From Bowmanella dokdonensis (GTDB taxonomy: Bacteria; Pseudomonadota; Gammaproteobacteria; Enterobacterales; Alteromonadaceae): a DNA stretch of 64,000 nucleotides. A program made the position numbers and the translations under genes. Positions within the stretch are counted from its first letter, which is position 1. Each line of letters starts with the position of its first letter. Positions 17,099 to 25,658 of the stretch are shown piece after piece. Below the pieces are notes generated by a model that saw only the letters and a list, made by a program, of their open reading frames with translations, was not told the origin of the DNA and made no database searches. Location of the stretch: contig NZ_JAFKCV010000005.1 of assembly GCF_017254865.1 (NCBI RefSeq), positions 124,001 to 188,000 on the forward strand, given 5' to 3'.

Positions 17099-17419
17099 TC
17101 AATTCTTTTTCAGCAAAAGCTGTCTGACCTGCTCGGCGAATGCCGGCAATGGGGCCAGTTTGTCCACCCAGCCCAGGCAGCTCGGTGGCGGTATATCAGG
17201 GCGGGGGCCGTAACCGATCTTATGCAAATCCACCGGCATCTGGGCCAGCACCCGGCTTTGCCCCACCACTAAATCGAAATGCGCCGATAATAACAGAGGC
17301 ACCGCCTTTTCCGCCGATGGCAAGGCTGTTACCCGATACCCCCCGGTAGTTTCAAGCACCAGCGCCAGATCGCGGCGCCGGGCGCTGTCCGCCTCAATCA
17401 GCAGGATAGACAGGGACAC
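17099..17419 (-). CDS. Degenerate response-regulator receiver-like protein
   Basis: A 106-residue protein whose N-terminal half follows the receiver fold: ILLIEADSARRRDLALVLE matches beta1 with the acidic pocket, and SAHFDLVVGQSR matches the beta3 strand. The phospho-accepting aspartate expected after that strand is absent (G-Q instead), so it cannot be phosphorylated in the usual way. A lysine in GWVDKLAPLPAFAEQVRQLL could be the conserved beta5 lysine. The GTG start at 17419 overlaps the cytochrome c stop (TAGTG), so the two are probably translationally coupled. Function is unknown. Confidence 0.65.
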   Translation of the reverse strand: MSLSILLIEADSARRRDLALVLETTGGYRVTALPSAEKAVPLLLSAHFDLVVGQSRVLAQMPVDLHKIGYGPRPDIPPPSCLGWVDKLAPLPAFAEQVRQLLLKKN

Positions 17420-17724
17420 TATTTACCAGCGGGATCCAAACTGGCGTAGTAGGCGGCCAGGTTGGCAATATCTTCATCCGACAGAGGCTTGGCCATGGGC
17501 GACATGACCATGTTCTGGCGGGTACCGTCACGGAAGGCTTTCAGTTGCAGCACCAGGTATTGTTCTTTCTGGCCTGCCAGATTGGGATACATGGGGATCA
17601 TGGCAATCCCATTGGTGCCGTGACAGGCCGCACAGGTGGCTGACTTGGATTTTCCCGCCTGGATATCGGCGGCGGTGGCAGGCAGGGCGGCCAGGATGGC
17701 CAGCAGACCGATCAATTTCTTCAT
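17419..17724 (-). CDS. Periplasmic class I cytochrome c
   Basis: A 101-residue c-type cytochrome. The signal peptide is [20 protein letters not shown], the single haem site is CAACH, and the distal methionine is likely in [26 protein letters not shown], the usual C-terminal helix. The start at 17724 has GGGAGC eight bases upstream; a longer frame to 17736 is not needed. It would carry electrons in the periplasm. Its stop overlaps the start of the receiver-like gene, and it is divergent from selO. Confidence 0.92.
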   Translation of the reverse strand: MKKLIGLLAILAALPATAADIQAGKSKSATCAACHGTNGIAMIPMYPNLAGQKEQYLVLQLKAFRDGTRQNMVMSPMAKPLSDEDIANLAAYYASLDPAGK

Positions 17725-17777
17725 TCGTGCTCCCAAGGTGATAGTGGTCGTCTGTTACAATAACTAATTAAATCCAT

Positions 17778-19235
17778 TTGGAATACGGCATTATTTTGTT
17801 TCTGGCTCATACCTACGCGAAACAGTTGGCGGATCTGGGCAGTCCAGTCTTTGTACAAAAGCCCCAGGGGGCTGTGCTGCGCCATGTTAACCAGTCCCTG
17901 CTGGAAGATCTTGATCTGGATCCGGAACTTTTCACCCAGAGCCGGCTTTTTCACGCATTGTTCGACGAAACGGGCCGGTTGAACCGCCTGGCCATGGCGC
18001 AGAAGTATGGCGGTCACCAGTTTGGCCAGTGGAACCCCGAACTGGGGGATGGCCGCGGTCTGCTGCTGGCTGAAACCAAAGACAGCCGCGGTAAGCCGGT
18101 GGATCTGCATCTTAAGGGTGCTGGCCAGACCCCCTATTCCCGCTTTGGTGACGGTCGCGCCGTCTTGCGCTCCACCCTGCGCGAGTATCTGGTGGGCGAA
18201 GCCATGCATTATCTGGGTATTCCCAGCTCCCGCTCCCTTTGCCTGATTACCAGCAGCGAACCGGTAATGCGTGAGCGCCGGGAAACGGCGGCCATGATGA
18301 TCCGCACCTGCCAGAGCCATATACGCTTTGGCCACTTTGAGTATTTCTATCACAGCGGTCAGAGCGGCAAGCTGCAGCGTCTGTTTGATTATTGTTTTAC
18401 CTACCATTTTCCCGAGCTGCATGACAGGGATGACAAATACCAGGCCATGCTCGGCCAAATCGTGCTGGACACGGCCGAACTGGTAGCCAAATGGCAGGCC
18501 TTCGGCTTTGCCCATGGGGTGATGAATACCGACAATATGTCCATTCACGGCATCAGTTTCGACTTCGGCCCTTATGCCTTTCTGGATGATTTCAAACAGG
18601 ATTTTATCTGCAATCATTCGGATCACCAGGGACGCTATGCCTTTGACAACCAGCCGGGTATCGCCCTGTGGAATCTCAATGCCCTGGCCCATGCCTTCAC
18701 GCCCTATCTGGACGTGGAAGCCCTGAAGAACCAACTGGCAAAGTTCGAGCCCAGACTGCTTGAGCATTACTTTGGTCTGATGGCACAGAAGTTGGGTTTG
18801 CAGGACAAGCAGGAGGGTGACAGAGCCCTGATTTCGGCATTTATCCAGCAATTACATGACGAGGCCCGGGATTATCACATCAGCTTTCGCCTGCTCAGCC
18901 ACTACCAACCGGACAAGCCGCAACCCCTGCTGGATCACTTTGTCGACCAAACCAGGACCCAGGCCTGGCTGGAGCAGTACAGTGCCAGGCTATCCGCCCA
19001 GGAATGGAGTGACGAGCAACGTCAGGCCAGCATGCGTCGACACAACCCCAAATACGTACTGCGTAATTATCTGGCTCAGCAAGCCATCGAACAAGCCGGG
19101 GAGGGGGATTTCCGCGAGTTCGAAACCTTATTTGAACTGCTGAAACATCCTTACCAGGAACAGCCTGACAAACAGGCCTATGCCAAGGCCCCTCCGGACT
19201 GGGGCAAAAGCCTGGAGATTTCATGCAGCAGTTAA
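17778..19235 (+). CDS. selO: Protein adenylyltransferase SelO (YdiU family)
   Basis: Pseudokinase-fold enzyme that transfers AMP from ATP to protein hydroxyl residues and, in E. coli, protects against oxidative stress. About 485 residues, near the 478 of E. coli. Conserved blocks are YGGHQFGQWNPELGDGRG, HLKGAGQTPYSRFGDGRAVLRS, the FGFAHGVMNTDNMS catalytic region, FDFGPYAFLDDF and DNQPGIALWNL. The C terminus LEISCSS keeps the family Cys-Ser-Ser ending, where eukaryotic homologues have selenocysteine. The start is not settled: TTG at 17778 or a second TTG at 17796; there is no in-frame ATG nearby. The small downstream gene overlaps its end by 13 bp. Confidence 0.93.
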   Translation: MEYGIILFLAHTYAKQLADLGSPVFVQKPQGAVLRHVNQSLLEDLDLDPELFTQSRLFHALFDETGRLNRLAMAQKYGGHQFGQWNPELGDGRGLLLAETKDSRGKPVDLHLKGAGQTPYSRFGDGRAVLRSTLREYLVGEAMHYLGIPSSRSLCLITSSEPVMRERRETAAMMIRTCQSHIRFGHFEYFYHSGQSGKLQRLFDYCFTYHFPELHDRDDKYQAMLGQIVLDTAELVAKWQAFGFAHGVMNTDNMSIHGISFDFGPYAFLDDFKQDFICNHSDHQGRYAFDNQPGIALWNLNALAHAFTPYLDVEALKNQLAKFEPRLLEHYFGLMAQKLGLQDKQEGDRALISAFIQQLHDEARDYHISFRLLSHYQPDKPQPLLDHFVDQTRTQAWLEQYSARLSAQEWSDEQRQASMRRHNPKYVLRNYLAQQAIEQAGEGDFREFETLFELLKHPYQEQPDKQAYAKAPPDWGKSLEISCSS

Positions 19236-19483
19236 ACCTGGGGGATTATCCGCTTGCCGCCCGTCTGGGACTGGCTGAGTATGGCCACCGGCGCTTCGGT
19301 GGACTCGGTGTCCGGGGGCATGCCATGGAGCTGGGTGCTGATCGTGAACAATGGCAATTCAGTATCGGCCATCAGCGCTATGTCTTGTGCCTGGACCACC
19401 TTTGCGAGGCCGTATGGATAGAAGCACTGGGCCGGGCGGATTTGACCTGGCTGGCCGACCAGATACAAGAGACCGTTAAATAG
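19223..19483 (+). CDS. Small conserved-looking protein downstream of selO
   Basis: Not recognised with certainty. It encodes 86 residues with a hydrophilic N-terminal half and a C-terminal helix (RYVLCLDHLCEAVWIEALGRADLTWLADQI). The ATG at 19223 lies inside the selO 3' end, with GGAG six bases upstream, which argues for a real, translationally coupled gene. No signal peptide or membrane segment is seen. The close coupling suggests its function is tied to SelO. Confidence 0.65.
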   Translation: MQQLNLGDYPLAARLGLAEYGHRRFGGLGVRGHAMELGADREQWQFSIGHQRYVLCLDHLCEAVWIEALGRADLTWLADQIQETVK

Positions 19484-19560
19484 ATTTGATTTGGGTCTTT
19501 CCAGCAGCGCCAAAGAACTTATACTGGACTGAAACTATTATAATAATCAGAAGCCGCCAT

Positions 19561-22434
19561 TTGAGACTTATTCTCTCCCTGCTGACTGCCGCATTGATAC
19601 TGATCCTGCTTTCCACGGCTATTTTCAGCCAGTCCGTGCAGCAGCCCCTGGCACTGGACCGTCAGTTCCAAAGTGCGGAGCTACATCCCCACAGCCGTTT
19701 CCTGCGCACTGAGAAGTACGTTCAGCTTTCTGAGGTGCAAAACCTTACCAGTTGGCATCCTAGCCAGAACATAGAACCACTGGGGGAGGACGAGAGCCTG
19801 TGGGGCCATTTCAGCCTGATCAACCAGGACAGTCTGCCATTGCGTTTTGCCTTTGTGATCGGCAATCCCACCCTCGACGAAGTGGATATCCACATACTGG
19901 ATGACAAGGGCCGGATCCGCACCTCCCTGATGATGGGGGCCATGCGTCCCTTCAGTGCAAGGCCTGTCAACCACCGGGACTTTGTTGCCCGGCTGGAGAT
20001 GGGTGCCAACGAGAAGTTGGATGTGTATTTCCGCATTGCCGACCGTGGCCCCCTGGTCTTTCCCATCAAGGTATGGCGGGACGAAGCCCTCATCGCCAAG
20101 GAGCAGGCCAGCCTGGCTCTTATTGGCATGATTGGCGGGGCCATGCTGATTCTGGCCTGCTACTACCTGATAACCTATGTGCTGATGCACAGCCCCGTAC
20201 GCTTCTGGCTGGCCATGGCCAGCCTGAGCTTCCTGCTGCTGTTTATCAATGTGGAGGGGGTGCTGGTACAAGTGCTGCCGCCCCTGTCCAAGTATATTTC
20301 CCTGCTTAACCTGAGCCTCGTGGCCTTGTCCCTGTTCACCGTCGCCAAGGTATCCCACAGCATGCTGCGCGGTGTCCCCCTGTATTGGCGCTACGCCTCT
20401 TACACCGCCTCTTATCTGCTTTTGCTGGCCGCCTTTGTGCTGAACGATTATCTGCAGATCATCGCGGCCATGGGGCTGGCCGGCGCCACCGTGGTCGTGC
20501 AACTGATGCTGGCCTGGCGCTTCACTAACCGCCAGGACGGCCGACCCAACCGTATCTACGCCATAGGCTGGTCTACCATAGCCCTGGCGGCCGGCGTCAA
20601 GTCCGGCCTGTACTTGTCAGGCGTGCTGCTGGCTTCCTATCTGAGTCTTTACCTGACCCTGTTGGCCCTGTTTGGCGTCCTGCTCATCGCCCTGGCCGTG
20701 GAGGCCCATGAACAGGCAAAAAATATCTCCCGCTACCAGAGACAGAGCAACACCATCAACGACCTGCGTCGCTTTTATGATTTGTTCCGTAACTCCGCGG
20801 AGGGCCTTTACACCTCAACCCTGGGGGGCAAACTGATCACGACCAATCCGGCCATGTGCCATCTGTTTGGTTACGATGATGAAGAGCAGATGCTGGCCGA
20901 ATGCACCAGTACCGCCCAGTTCTATGCCAACCAGCTGGATCGCCTGAGTCTGGTGGAGGAGCTGAAGCGAAGTGGTCTGGTGATGGGCCGTGAGATCCGC
21001 GGCGTACGCAGGGACGGCAGCGAGTTCTGGTTTTCCATTTCGGTGCAGTTGCGCCATGAGCATGATGAGGATTACCTGTTCGGCACTATCTTCGATATTA
21101 CCGAGCGCAAGGAATCCACCATGAGCCTGGAGTACATGGCCACCCATGATCCCCTGACCGGGGTATTCAACCGTCGCGAATTCGAGAAACAGCTCAGGGC
21201 GACACTGGAGCGGGCCAAAACAGCCGGCGCGGAAATGACTCTGCTGTATATGGATCTCGACCAGTTCAAGGTGGTCAATGATACCTGCGGCCACAAGGCC
21301 GGGGATATCCTGATCAAGCAACTGTCCCAGCAGCTCAACCAGGTGGTGGAAGGCAAGGGCCTGCTGGCCAGGTTGGGCGGTGATGAATTCGGCGTATTAC
21401 TGGAAGCCGAACAGGCAAGTGAGGAAAGCGCCTACCTGCTGGCCAACAAGCTGCTGAATGTGGTGCAACAGTTCAGGTTTGTCTGGGAGAATCGTATCTT
21501 TACCCTGGGCATCAGCATCGGTCTGGTACCTTACAACCAGACCATTCATTCACCGGAACAACTGCTGAGCATGGCAGATTCGGCCTGCTATATGGCCAAG
21601 GAGCAGGGGCGTAACCAGATCCATACCTACTCCAAACAGGATGAGAAAATCCAGCGCTACGAGACCGAGCTGCACTGGGTTTCCCTGATCAACAAGGCCC
21701 TGCAGGAAAACAGGTTTGAGCTCTATTACCAGCATTACCACCCCCTGAACAAAATCAGCCGGGGCCACCACTACGAAATCCTGATCCGCATGCTGGGGGA
21801 CGACGACAGTCAGATTATCTCGCCGGCCTCTTTCCTGCCTGCAGCAGAACGCTACAACCTCACCGCGCAAATCGACCGCTGGGTTATAGAACATTACTTC
21901 AAATGGTTATCCCGGCAGCCTGAACACAAGACCCAACTGGTCAGGGCCAATATCAATCTCAGCGGTAATTCGCTGGGGGACAAGGACCTGCGCCTGTTCG
22001 TACTCAATGCCTTTGAAAAGTACAGCGTGCCCTATAACAAGATCTGTTTCGAGATCACCGAGAGCATGGCCATCATCAAGATGGATGAGACCCTGCAGTT
22101 TATTAAAACCTTCCACCAGCTGGGTTGCCGTTTCGCCCTGGATGATTTCGGCAGCGGCTTCTCCTCTTACGGCTACCTTAAGAGCCTGCCGGTAAACTAT
22201 GTGAAGATTGACGGCGGTTTCGTTAAGGATCTGCTGGTGGATCCTGTCGACATGGCCATGGTCAGCTCCATCAAGGATGTAGCCAAGGCGCTGGGCATGA
22301 AGACGGTGGCGGAGTTTGTCGAAAGCAAGGAGATCATGGTGGAGCTGGGCAAGATGGGGGTGGACTATGCCCAGGGCTACGGAGTGGCCAGACCCGCCCC
22401 CCTTAAGGATTTTACCCCCCTGACCAGTCCCTGA
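19561..22434 (+). CDS. Membrane diguanylate cyclase/phosphodiesterase (7TMR-DISM, PAS, GGDEF, EAL)
   Basis: A c-di-GMP turnover protein of about 957 residues. A signal-like N terminus (LRLILSLLTAALILILLSTAIF) is followed by an extracellular sensor of the 7TMR-DISM type, seven membrane helices (about 180-390), a PAS domain (GLYTSTLGGKLITTNPAMCHLFG), GGDEF with an intact ARLGGDEFGV motif, and EAL. In the EAL domain the signature reads YEILIRM (EIL instead of EAL), while ITES, LDDFGSGFSS and VKIDGGFVKDL are conserved, so phosphodiesterase activity is possible. No RxxD I-site precedes GGDEF. The start is uncertain: no early ATG exists; the TTG at 19561 gives the best signal segment, and an open frame reaches TTG 19486. 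TATAAT is at 19539-19544. Confidence 0.9.
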   Translation: MRLILSLLTAALILILLSTAIFSQSVQQPLALDRQFQSAELHPHSRFLRTEKYVQLSEVQNLTSWHPSQNIEPLGEDESLWGHFSLINQDSLPLRFAFVIGNPTLDEVDIHILDDKGRIRTSLMMGAMRPFSARPVNHRDFVARLEMGANEKLDVYFRIADRGPLVFPIKVWRDEALIAKEQASLALIGMIGGAMLILACYYLITYVLMHSPVRFWLAMASLSFLLLFINVEGVLVQVLPPLSKYISLLNLSLVALSLFTVAKVSHSMLRGVPLYWRYASYTASYLLLLAAFVLNDYLQIIAAMGLAGATVVVQLMLAWRFTNRQDGRPNRIYAIGWSTIALAAGVKSGLYLSGVLLASYLSLYLTLLALFGVLLIALAVEAHEQAKNISRYQRQSNTINDLRRFYDLFRNSAEGLYTSTLGGKLITTNPAMCHLFGYDDEEQMLAECTSTAQFYANQLDRLSLVEELKRSGLVMGREIRGVRRDGSEFWFSISVQLRHEHDEDYLFGTIFDITERKESTMSLEYMATHDPLTGVFNRREFEKQLRATLERAKTAGAEMTLLYMDLDQFKVVNDTCGHKAGDILIKQLSQQLNQVVEGKGLLARLGGDEFGVLLEAEQASEESAYLLANKLLNVVQQFRFVWENRIFTLGISIGLVPYNQTIHSPEQLLSMADSACYMAKEQGRNQIHTYSKQDEKIQRYETELHWVSLINKALQENRFELYYQHYHPLNKISRGHHYEILIRMLGDDDSQIISPASFLPAAERYNLTAQIDRWVIEHYFKWLSRQPEHKTQLVRANINLSGNSLGDKDLRLFVLNAFEKYSVPYNKICFEITESMAIIKMDETLQFIKTFHQLGCRFALDDFGSGFSSYGYLKSLPVNYVKIDGGFVKDLLVDPVDMAMVSSIKDVAKALGMKTVAEFVESKEIMVELGKMGVDYAQGYGVARPAPLKDFTPLTSP

Positions 22435-22606
22435 TCCCGCGGACCGCCATTGCGACGTTTCCCTGGTCGTATTTTCCGAACGGATTCATTCAGTATTTTG
22501 ATTTTTCATCAGCCGCCTTTGCGGCTATATTGTGCGTCCTTTAATTGACGGCTAAGCACCGGCAATTACGTACTAAACTTATTTAAGAGACAGCCAAGCC
22601 AAGCCC

Positions 22607-23224
22607 ATGAAACAAGCGGATACGCAGTTCGAATACATCAGTTCGGCCAAGTTGCCCACCCGGTATGGCCAGTTCATCATCCATGGTTTTGTGGAGCTGG
22701 GCACAGAGCAGGAACACGTGGCCCTGTCCTATGGTGAGTGGCAGGAAGGCGAGGTGGTACCCATTCGCATCCACTCCGAATGCCTCACCGGTGATGCACT
22801 GTTCAGTACCCGTTGTGATTGCGGTTTTCAGCTTGAAAAAGCCCTGCAGAATATTGTTGAAGAGGGAAAGGGTGTGTTGCTTTACCTGCGCCAGGAGGGA
22901 CGCGGCATCGGCCTGCTGAACAAGATTCGCGCCTATCACCTGCAAGACAACGGCCTGGATACAGTGGAAGCCAATGAACACCTGGGCTTCGATGCAGATC
23001 TGCGCGACTACCGAATCTGCAAATATATGCTGGATACCCTGAAAATCAGCAAAGTCAGCCTGATGACCAATAACCCCCGCAAGATTGACGCTCTGACCGA
23101 CCTGGGTATTGAAGTGGTCAGACGGACCCCCATAGATCATGGTATAACAGCAGACAACAAGGGCTATATCCGTACCAAGACCCAGAAGCTGGGCCATAGG
23201 TTCGACCCACATTTACTCAAATAA
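22607..23224 (+). CDS. ribA: GTP cyclohydrolase II
   Basis: Zinc enzyme that opens GTP to 2,5-diamino-6-ribosylamino-pyrimidinone phosphate, the first step of riboflavin synthesis. 205 residues. The zinc ligands are in SECLTGDALFSTRCDCGFQLE, and YLRQEGRGIGLLNKIRAYHLQDNG is the catalytic block; MTNNPRKIDALTDLGIEVVRRTP completes the family signature. No ribB domain is fused. The 172-bp upstream gap shows no FMN riboswitch consensus. It stands as a single gene before the GAF gene. Confidence 0.96.
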   Translation: MKQADTQFEYISSAKLPTRYGQFIIHGFVELGTEQEHVALSYGEWQEGEVVPIRIHSECLTGDALFSTRCDCGFQLEKALQNIVEEGKGVLLYLRQEGRGIGLLNKIRAYHLQDNGLDTVEANEHLGFDADLRDYRICKYMLDTLKISKVSLMTNNPRKIDALTDLGIEVVRRTPIDHGITADNKGYIRTKTQKLGHRFDPHLLK

Positions 23225-23277
23225 AGGACTAAGAACAGCGAGGACAGGAGGTCAATAATCCCTGATTGGAGGTGATT

Positions 23278-23808
23278 TTGCTGACACTGAATTCTGAAGC
23301 CATCGCTATGGTGACAAAAGAACAATTGTTGTCCGTTATCGAAGCCCAGGCGGACATCATAATCCGTGGTCTGAGCCTGCAGCAGGTGATGGAAAAAATG
23401 GCCACACTGGCAGAGGAGCTGACCTTTGCCAGCGGGGCGGTGGTGGAGATGGTCGAGGGCGACGAGATGGTCTACCAGGCCGCCACCGGCAAGGCCCGCG
23501 AACAACTGGGCCTGCGACTGAAACGGAACAACAGCCTCTCGGGCTTATGCATCCGCGAAGGCAAGGTTCTCAACTGCCATGATGCCGCCACCGACCCCAG
23601 AGTGGATTTTGCAGCCTGCCAGGCCGTGGGACTGACATCCATGCTGGTTGTGCCCCTGAGGTTTCAGGATGAACTGGTAGGCGTCCTGAAGGTCTTCTCC
23701 CCCAAACAAAACGCCTTTGACGATGTGGACGCACAAATTCTGGATCTGGCCGCCAAGGTAATCAGCGCCTCCATTGTCGCCTCTCAACGGGACAAGCAGG
23801 CGGGCTGA
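23278..23808 (+). CDS. GAF domain protein
   Basis: A 176-residue single GAF domain protein: EKMATLAEELTFASGAVVEMVEGDEMVYQAATG, IREGKVLNCHDAATDPRVDF, and SMLVVPLRFQDELVGVLKVFSP are typical GAF strands and loops. Ligand unknown. The TTG at 23278 is chosen as start because a near-perfect Shine-Dalgarno GGAGGTGA (23268-23275) precedes it; the first ATG is ten codons later. Its last 25 bases overlap the convergent ATP-grasp gene. Confidence 0.85.
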   Translation: MLTLNSEAIAMVTKEQLLSVIEAQADIIIRGLSLQQVMEKMATLAEELTFASGAVVEMVEGDEMVYQAATGKAREQLGLRLKRNNSLSGLCIREGKVLNCHDAATDPRVDFAACQAVGLTSMLVVPLRFQDELVGVLKVFSPKQNAFDDVDAQILDLAAKVISASIVASQRDKQAG

Positions 23809-24674
23809 CCCGGGCCAAATTTCTCCACAAAGGCCCGGCTGAAGCGCCGGGGCGACTCTTCGTCCATATTGAAATACAAGGAGGGCTCAATCAGTTCCAG
23901 CTCCATCACGGCAAAGCCCGGCCCATGTCGAATAAAATCCAGCCGCGCGTAGAGGGGCGGGTACGGAATCGCCGCCAGCGTTCGCTCGGCCAGTGTCAGC
24001 AATTCAGGGGTGGGTTCGATGCTTTCCAGCCTGCCGCCATGTTCTTCCTGAACCCGGAAGTCTGCTTCTTTGGGTCGTTTGATAATGGCGTGGCTATACT
24101 GCCCGCCAAAATAGAAGAGTGAATACTCACCCTCATCAATAACTGTATTTAAAAAGGGTTGAATCATATGCTTCCGCTGGCAGAACACCTCGGCCAGTTG
24201 CCCTGCGCAGGCCTGTAATGTGCTGCTATCCAGGCGGAAGGTGTCATCCGCATTGGCACTGACCAGCGGCTTGATAATCAGCTCGTCCGTGTCGAAGTGG
24301 GTAAATGCCCGTTGCACCGTCTGCAGGTCGAAGCGGGATTGCCAGAGGGTGGGCACCACTGGGATACCCTTTTGTTCAATCTCCCGCAGGTAAGCCTTGT
24401 CGATATTCCAGCGTACCAAGGCCAGGGGATTTTCCAGTACCGCGCTGGAGGCTTCAATACGTTGCAGGCACGACAAAAACGCCTTCGCGTCTTTCTGGTA
24501 ATCCCAGGGACTGCGGATCAACACGACGTCAAACTGATTCCAGTCCACGTCTTTTTCCCGCCAGGACAATGTCTGCAATTGCCAGCCGGCCTCGCTCATC
24601 GGCTCTTCCAGCAGATGGTCGTAAACGAAGTAGCCCTCCAGGCTATCCATGGATAATATGGCGCAGCGTTTCAT
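23784..24674 (-). CDS. ATP-grasp domain protein (RimK/glutathione synthetase-like)
   Basis: A 296-residue ATP-grasp ligase. Features are an N-terminal Rossmann-like part (CAILSMDSLEGYFVYDHLLEEP, FDVVLIRSPWDYQKD), a central ATP-binding part (ELIIKPLVSANADDTFRL) and the metal-binding end FAVMELELIEPSLYFNMDE. The substrate cannot be deduced; the layout resembles peptide-bond or amide-forming enzymes such as the DcsG-type ligases. The start at 24674 gives MKRCAILSMDSL, which is the natural beginning of the fold; a longer frame to 24707 adds 11 residues. It overlaps the GAF gene convergently by 25 bp. Confidence 0.8.
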   Translation of the reverse strand: MKRCAILSMDSLEGYFVYDHLLEEPMSEAGWQLQTLSWREKDVDWNQFDVVLIRSPWDYQKDAKAFLSCLQRIEASSAVLENPLALVRWNIDKAYLREIEQKGIPVVPTLWQSRFDLQTVQRAFTHFDTDELIIKPLVSANADDTFRLDSSTLQACAGQLAEVFCQRKHMIQPFLNTVIDEGEYSLFYFGGQYSHAIIKRPKEADFRVQEEHGGRLESIEPTPELLTLAERTLAAIPYPPLYARLDFIRHGPGFAVMELELIEPSLYFNMDEESPRRFSRAFVEKFGPGQPACLSR

Positions 24675-24748
24675 CTTCTTTACCCGATTTGCACAGAGCG
24701 GCATCATAGCTGCCGGATAAAACGAATAACAACTGCTTTGGGGAACCT

Positions 24749-25324
24749 ATGCCGTTCAAAAATACGCACAAGGATTACGGCAGCATTGCCAAATGGCTGC
24801 ACTGGGGCACAGCCCTGCTGTTTCTGGCTGCCTATTGCGCCGTGTACTACCGGCAGTGGTTTACCGAAAAGCAGACCCCGGAGAACTGGACTGCGTTGCA
24901 ATTGCATCTGTCGGTGGGGATCTCTATCGGTGTGTTGGTGCTGCTGCGCATAATATGGCGGCTTGGCAATACCCCACCCAGAACCTGCCCCGGACCGGCC
25001 TGGCAAGTCCGGGCCGCGCATCTGGGTCACTTGCTTTTGTACCTGATGATGGTGGTGATGGTGTTTACCGGCTATACAGGCACCGGCGCCAATACTGAGT
25101 TTTTCTTCCTGGCCGAGATCCCCAGGTTCAGCGACACGGCCATGATGGGACCGCTAATGACTCTGCTGGGCACGAATTACGAAAGCTACGAAAACGTCGC
25201 CGATTACATCCATAAAGATCTGGGCGGTGCCCTGCTGGTGTGGATGCTGATCCTGGGACACGCCCTGGCAGCCTTCTACCACCATTTTGTGGCAAGGGAT
25301 CGTACCTTGAAGAAGATGCTCTAG
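24749..25324 (+). CDS. Cytochrome b561 family protein
   Basis: A 191-residue di-haem membrane cytochrome with four predicted helices, of the bacterial CybB/YceJ type that oxidises quinol or superoxide. Candidate haem-ligand histidines are in AKWLHWGTALLF, LQLHLSVGISIGV, RAAHLGHLLLYLMMVVM and LILGHALAAFYHHF. GGGGAACCT directly precedes the ATG. No YceI partner is next to it. Two short intergenic gaps isolate it as a single transcription unit. Confidence 0.9.
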   Translation: MPFKNTHKDYGSIAKWLHWGTALLFLAAYCAVYYRQWFTEKQTPENWTALQLHLSVGISIGVLVLLRIIWRLGNTPPRTCPGPAWQVRAAHLGHLLLYLMMVVMVFTGYTGTGANTEFFFLAEIPRFSDTAMMGPLMTLLGTNYESYENVADYIHKDLGGALLVWMLILGHALAAFYHHFVARDRTLKKML

Positions 25325-25370
25325 GCCCGGCCCACCAGATTGTTTTACCGCTGTGGCGGCAGCGCCGCCG

Positions 25371-25553
25371 TCAGTTATCCTCACCTTCCATGGCCAGCCC
25401 GGCCAGCAGCCCAAGCAATATCATCAGCGCCGGAATACCGATGAGGTTAATTCCCTCCGGCAGATTACTGCTCCACTGGATCCAGAACATCAGTCCCCAA
25501 CCCGATATCAGGGCCAGTATCGCCAGTCCGGATTTGTTTTTTATCATGCGCAT
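25371..25553 (-). CDS. Small two-helix membrane protein
   Basis: A 60-residue product with two hydrophobic segments (GLAILALISGWGLMFWIQW and GIPALMILLGLLAGLAM) joined by a short polar loop and ending in an acidic tail. The ATG at 25553 has AGGAG seven bases upstream, which makes this short frame credible even though a much longer open frame runs through the opposite strand of glxA. It lies between cytochrome b561 (convergent) and the GlxA-type regulator (divergent). Function unknown. Confidence 0.65.
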   Translation of the reverse strand: MRMIKNKSGLAILALISGWGLMFWIQWSSNLPEGINLIGIPALMILLGLLAGLAMEGEDN

Positions 25554-25602
25554 CACCCACTCCTTAGATTCAACCTTGTTTGGATGCTGACAGTCTAGTC
25601 CC

Positions 25603-25650
25603 TTGCCAAAAGGACCGTTAGTGGCAATAATGATAAAAAAGATGCCAATA
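25603..25650. promoter_or_regulatory. Possible operator cluster upstream of GlxA-type regulator
   Basis: TTGCCA (25603-25608) and TGGCAA (25622-25627) form an inverted repeat, and the related words TGGCAATA and TGCCAATAGTGACA follow directly before the gene start at 25659. Such repeats suit autoregulation by an AraC-type protein or control of the divergent small gene. This is inference from spacing and symmetry alone. Confidence 0.3.
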
Positions 25651-25658
25651 GTGACAAA

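Noticed and set aside
17721-18851. 376-codon minus-strand frame opposite selO
   Set aside because: SelO motifs on the plus strand are unmistakable; the antisense frame has no recognisable domain.
22435-22606. FMN riboswitch upstream of ribA
   Set aside because: The conserved RFN-element strings were not found on the plus strand; only a short AGCCGC/GCGGCT stem is present.
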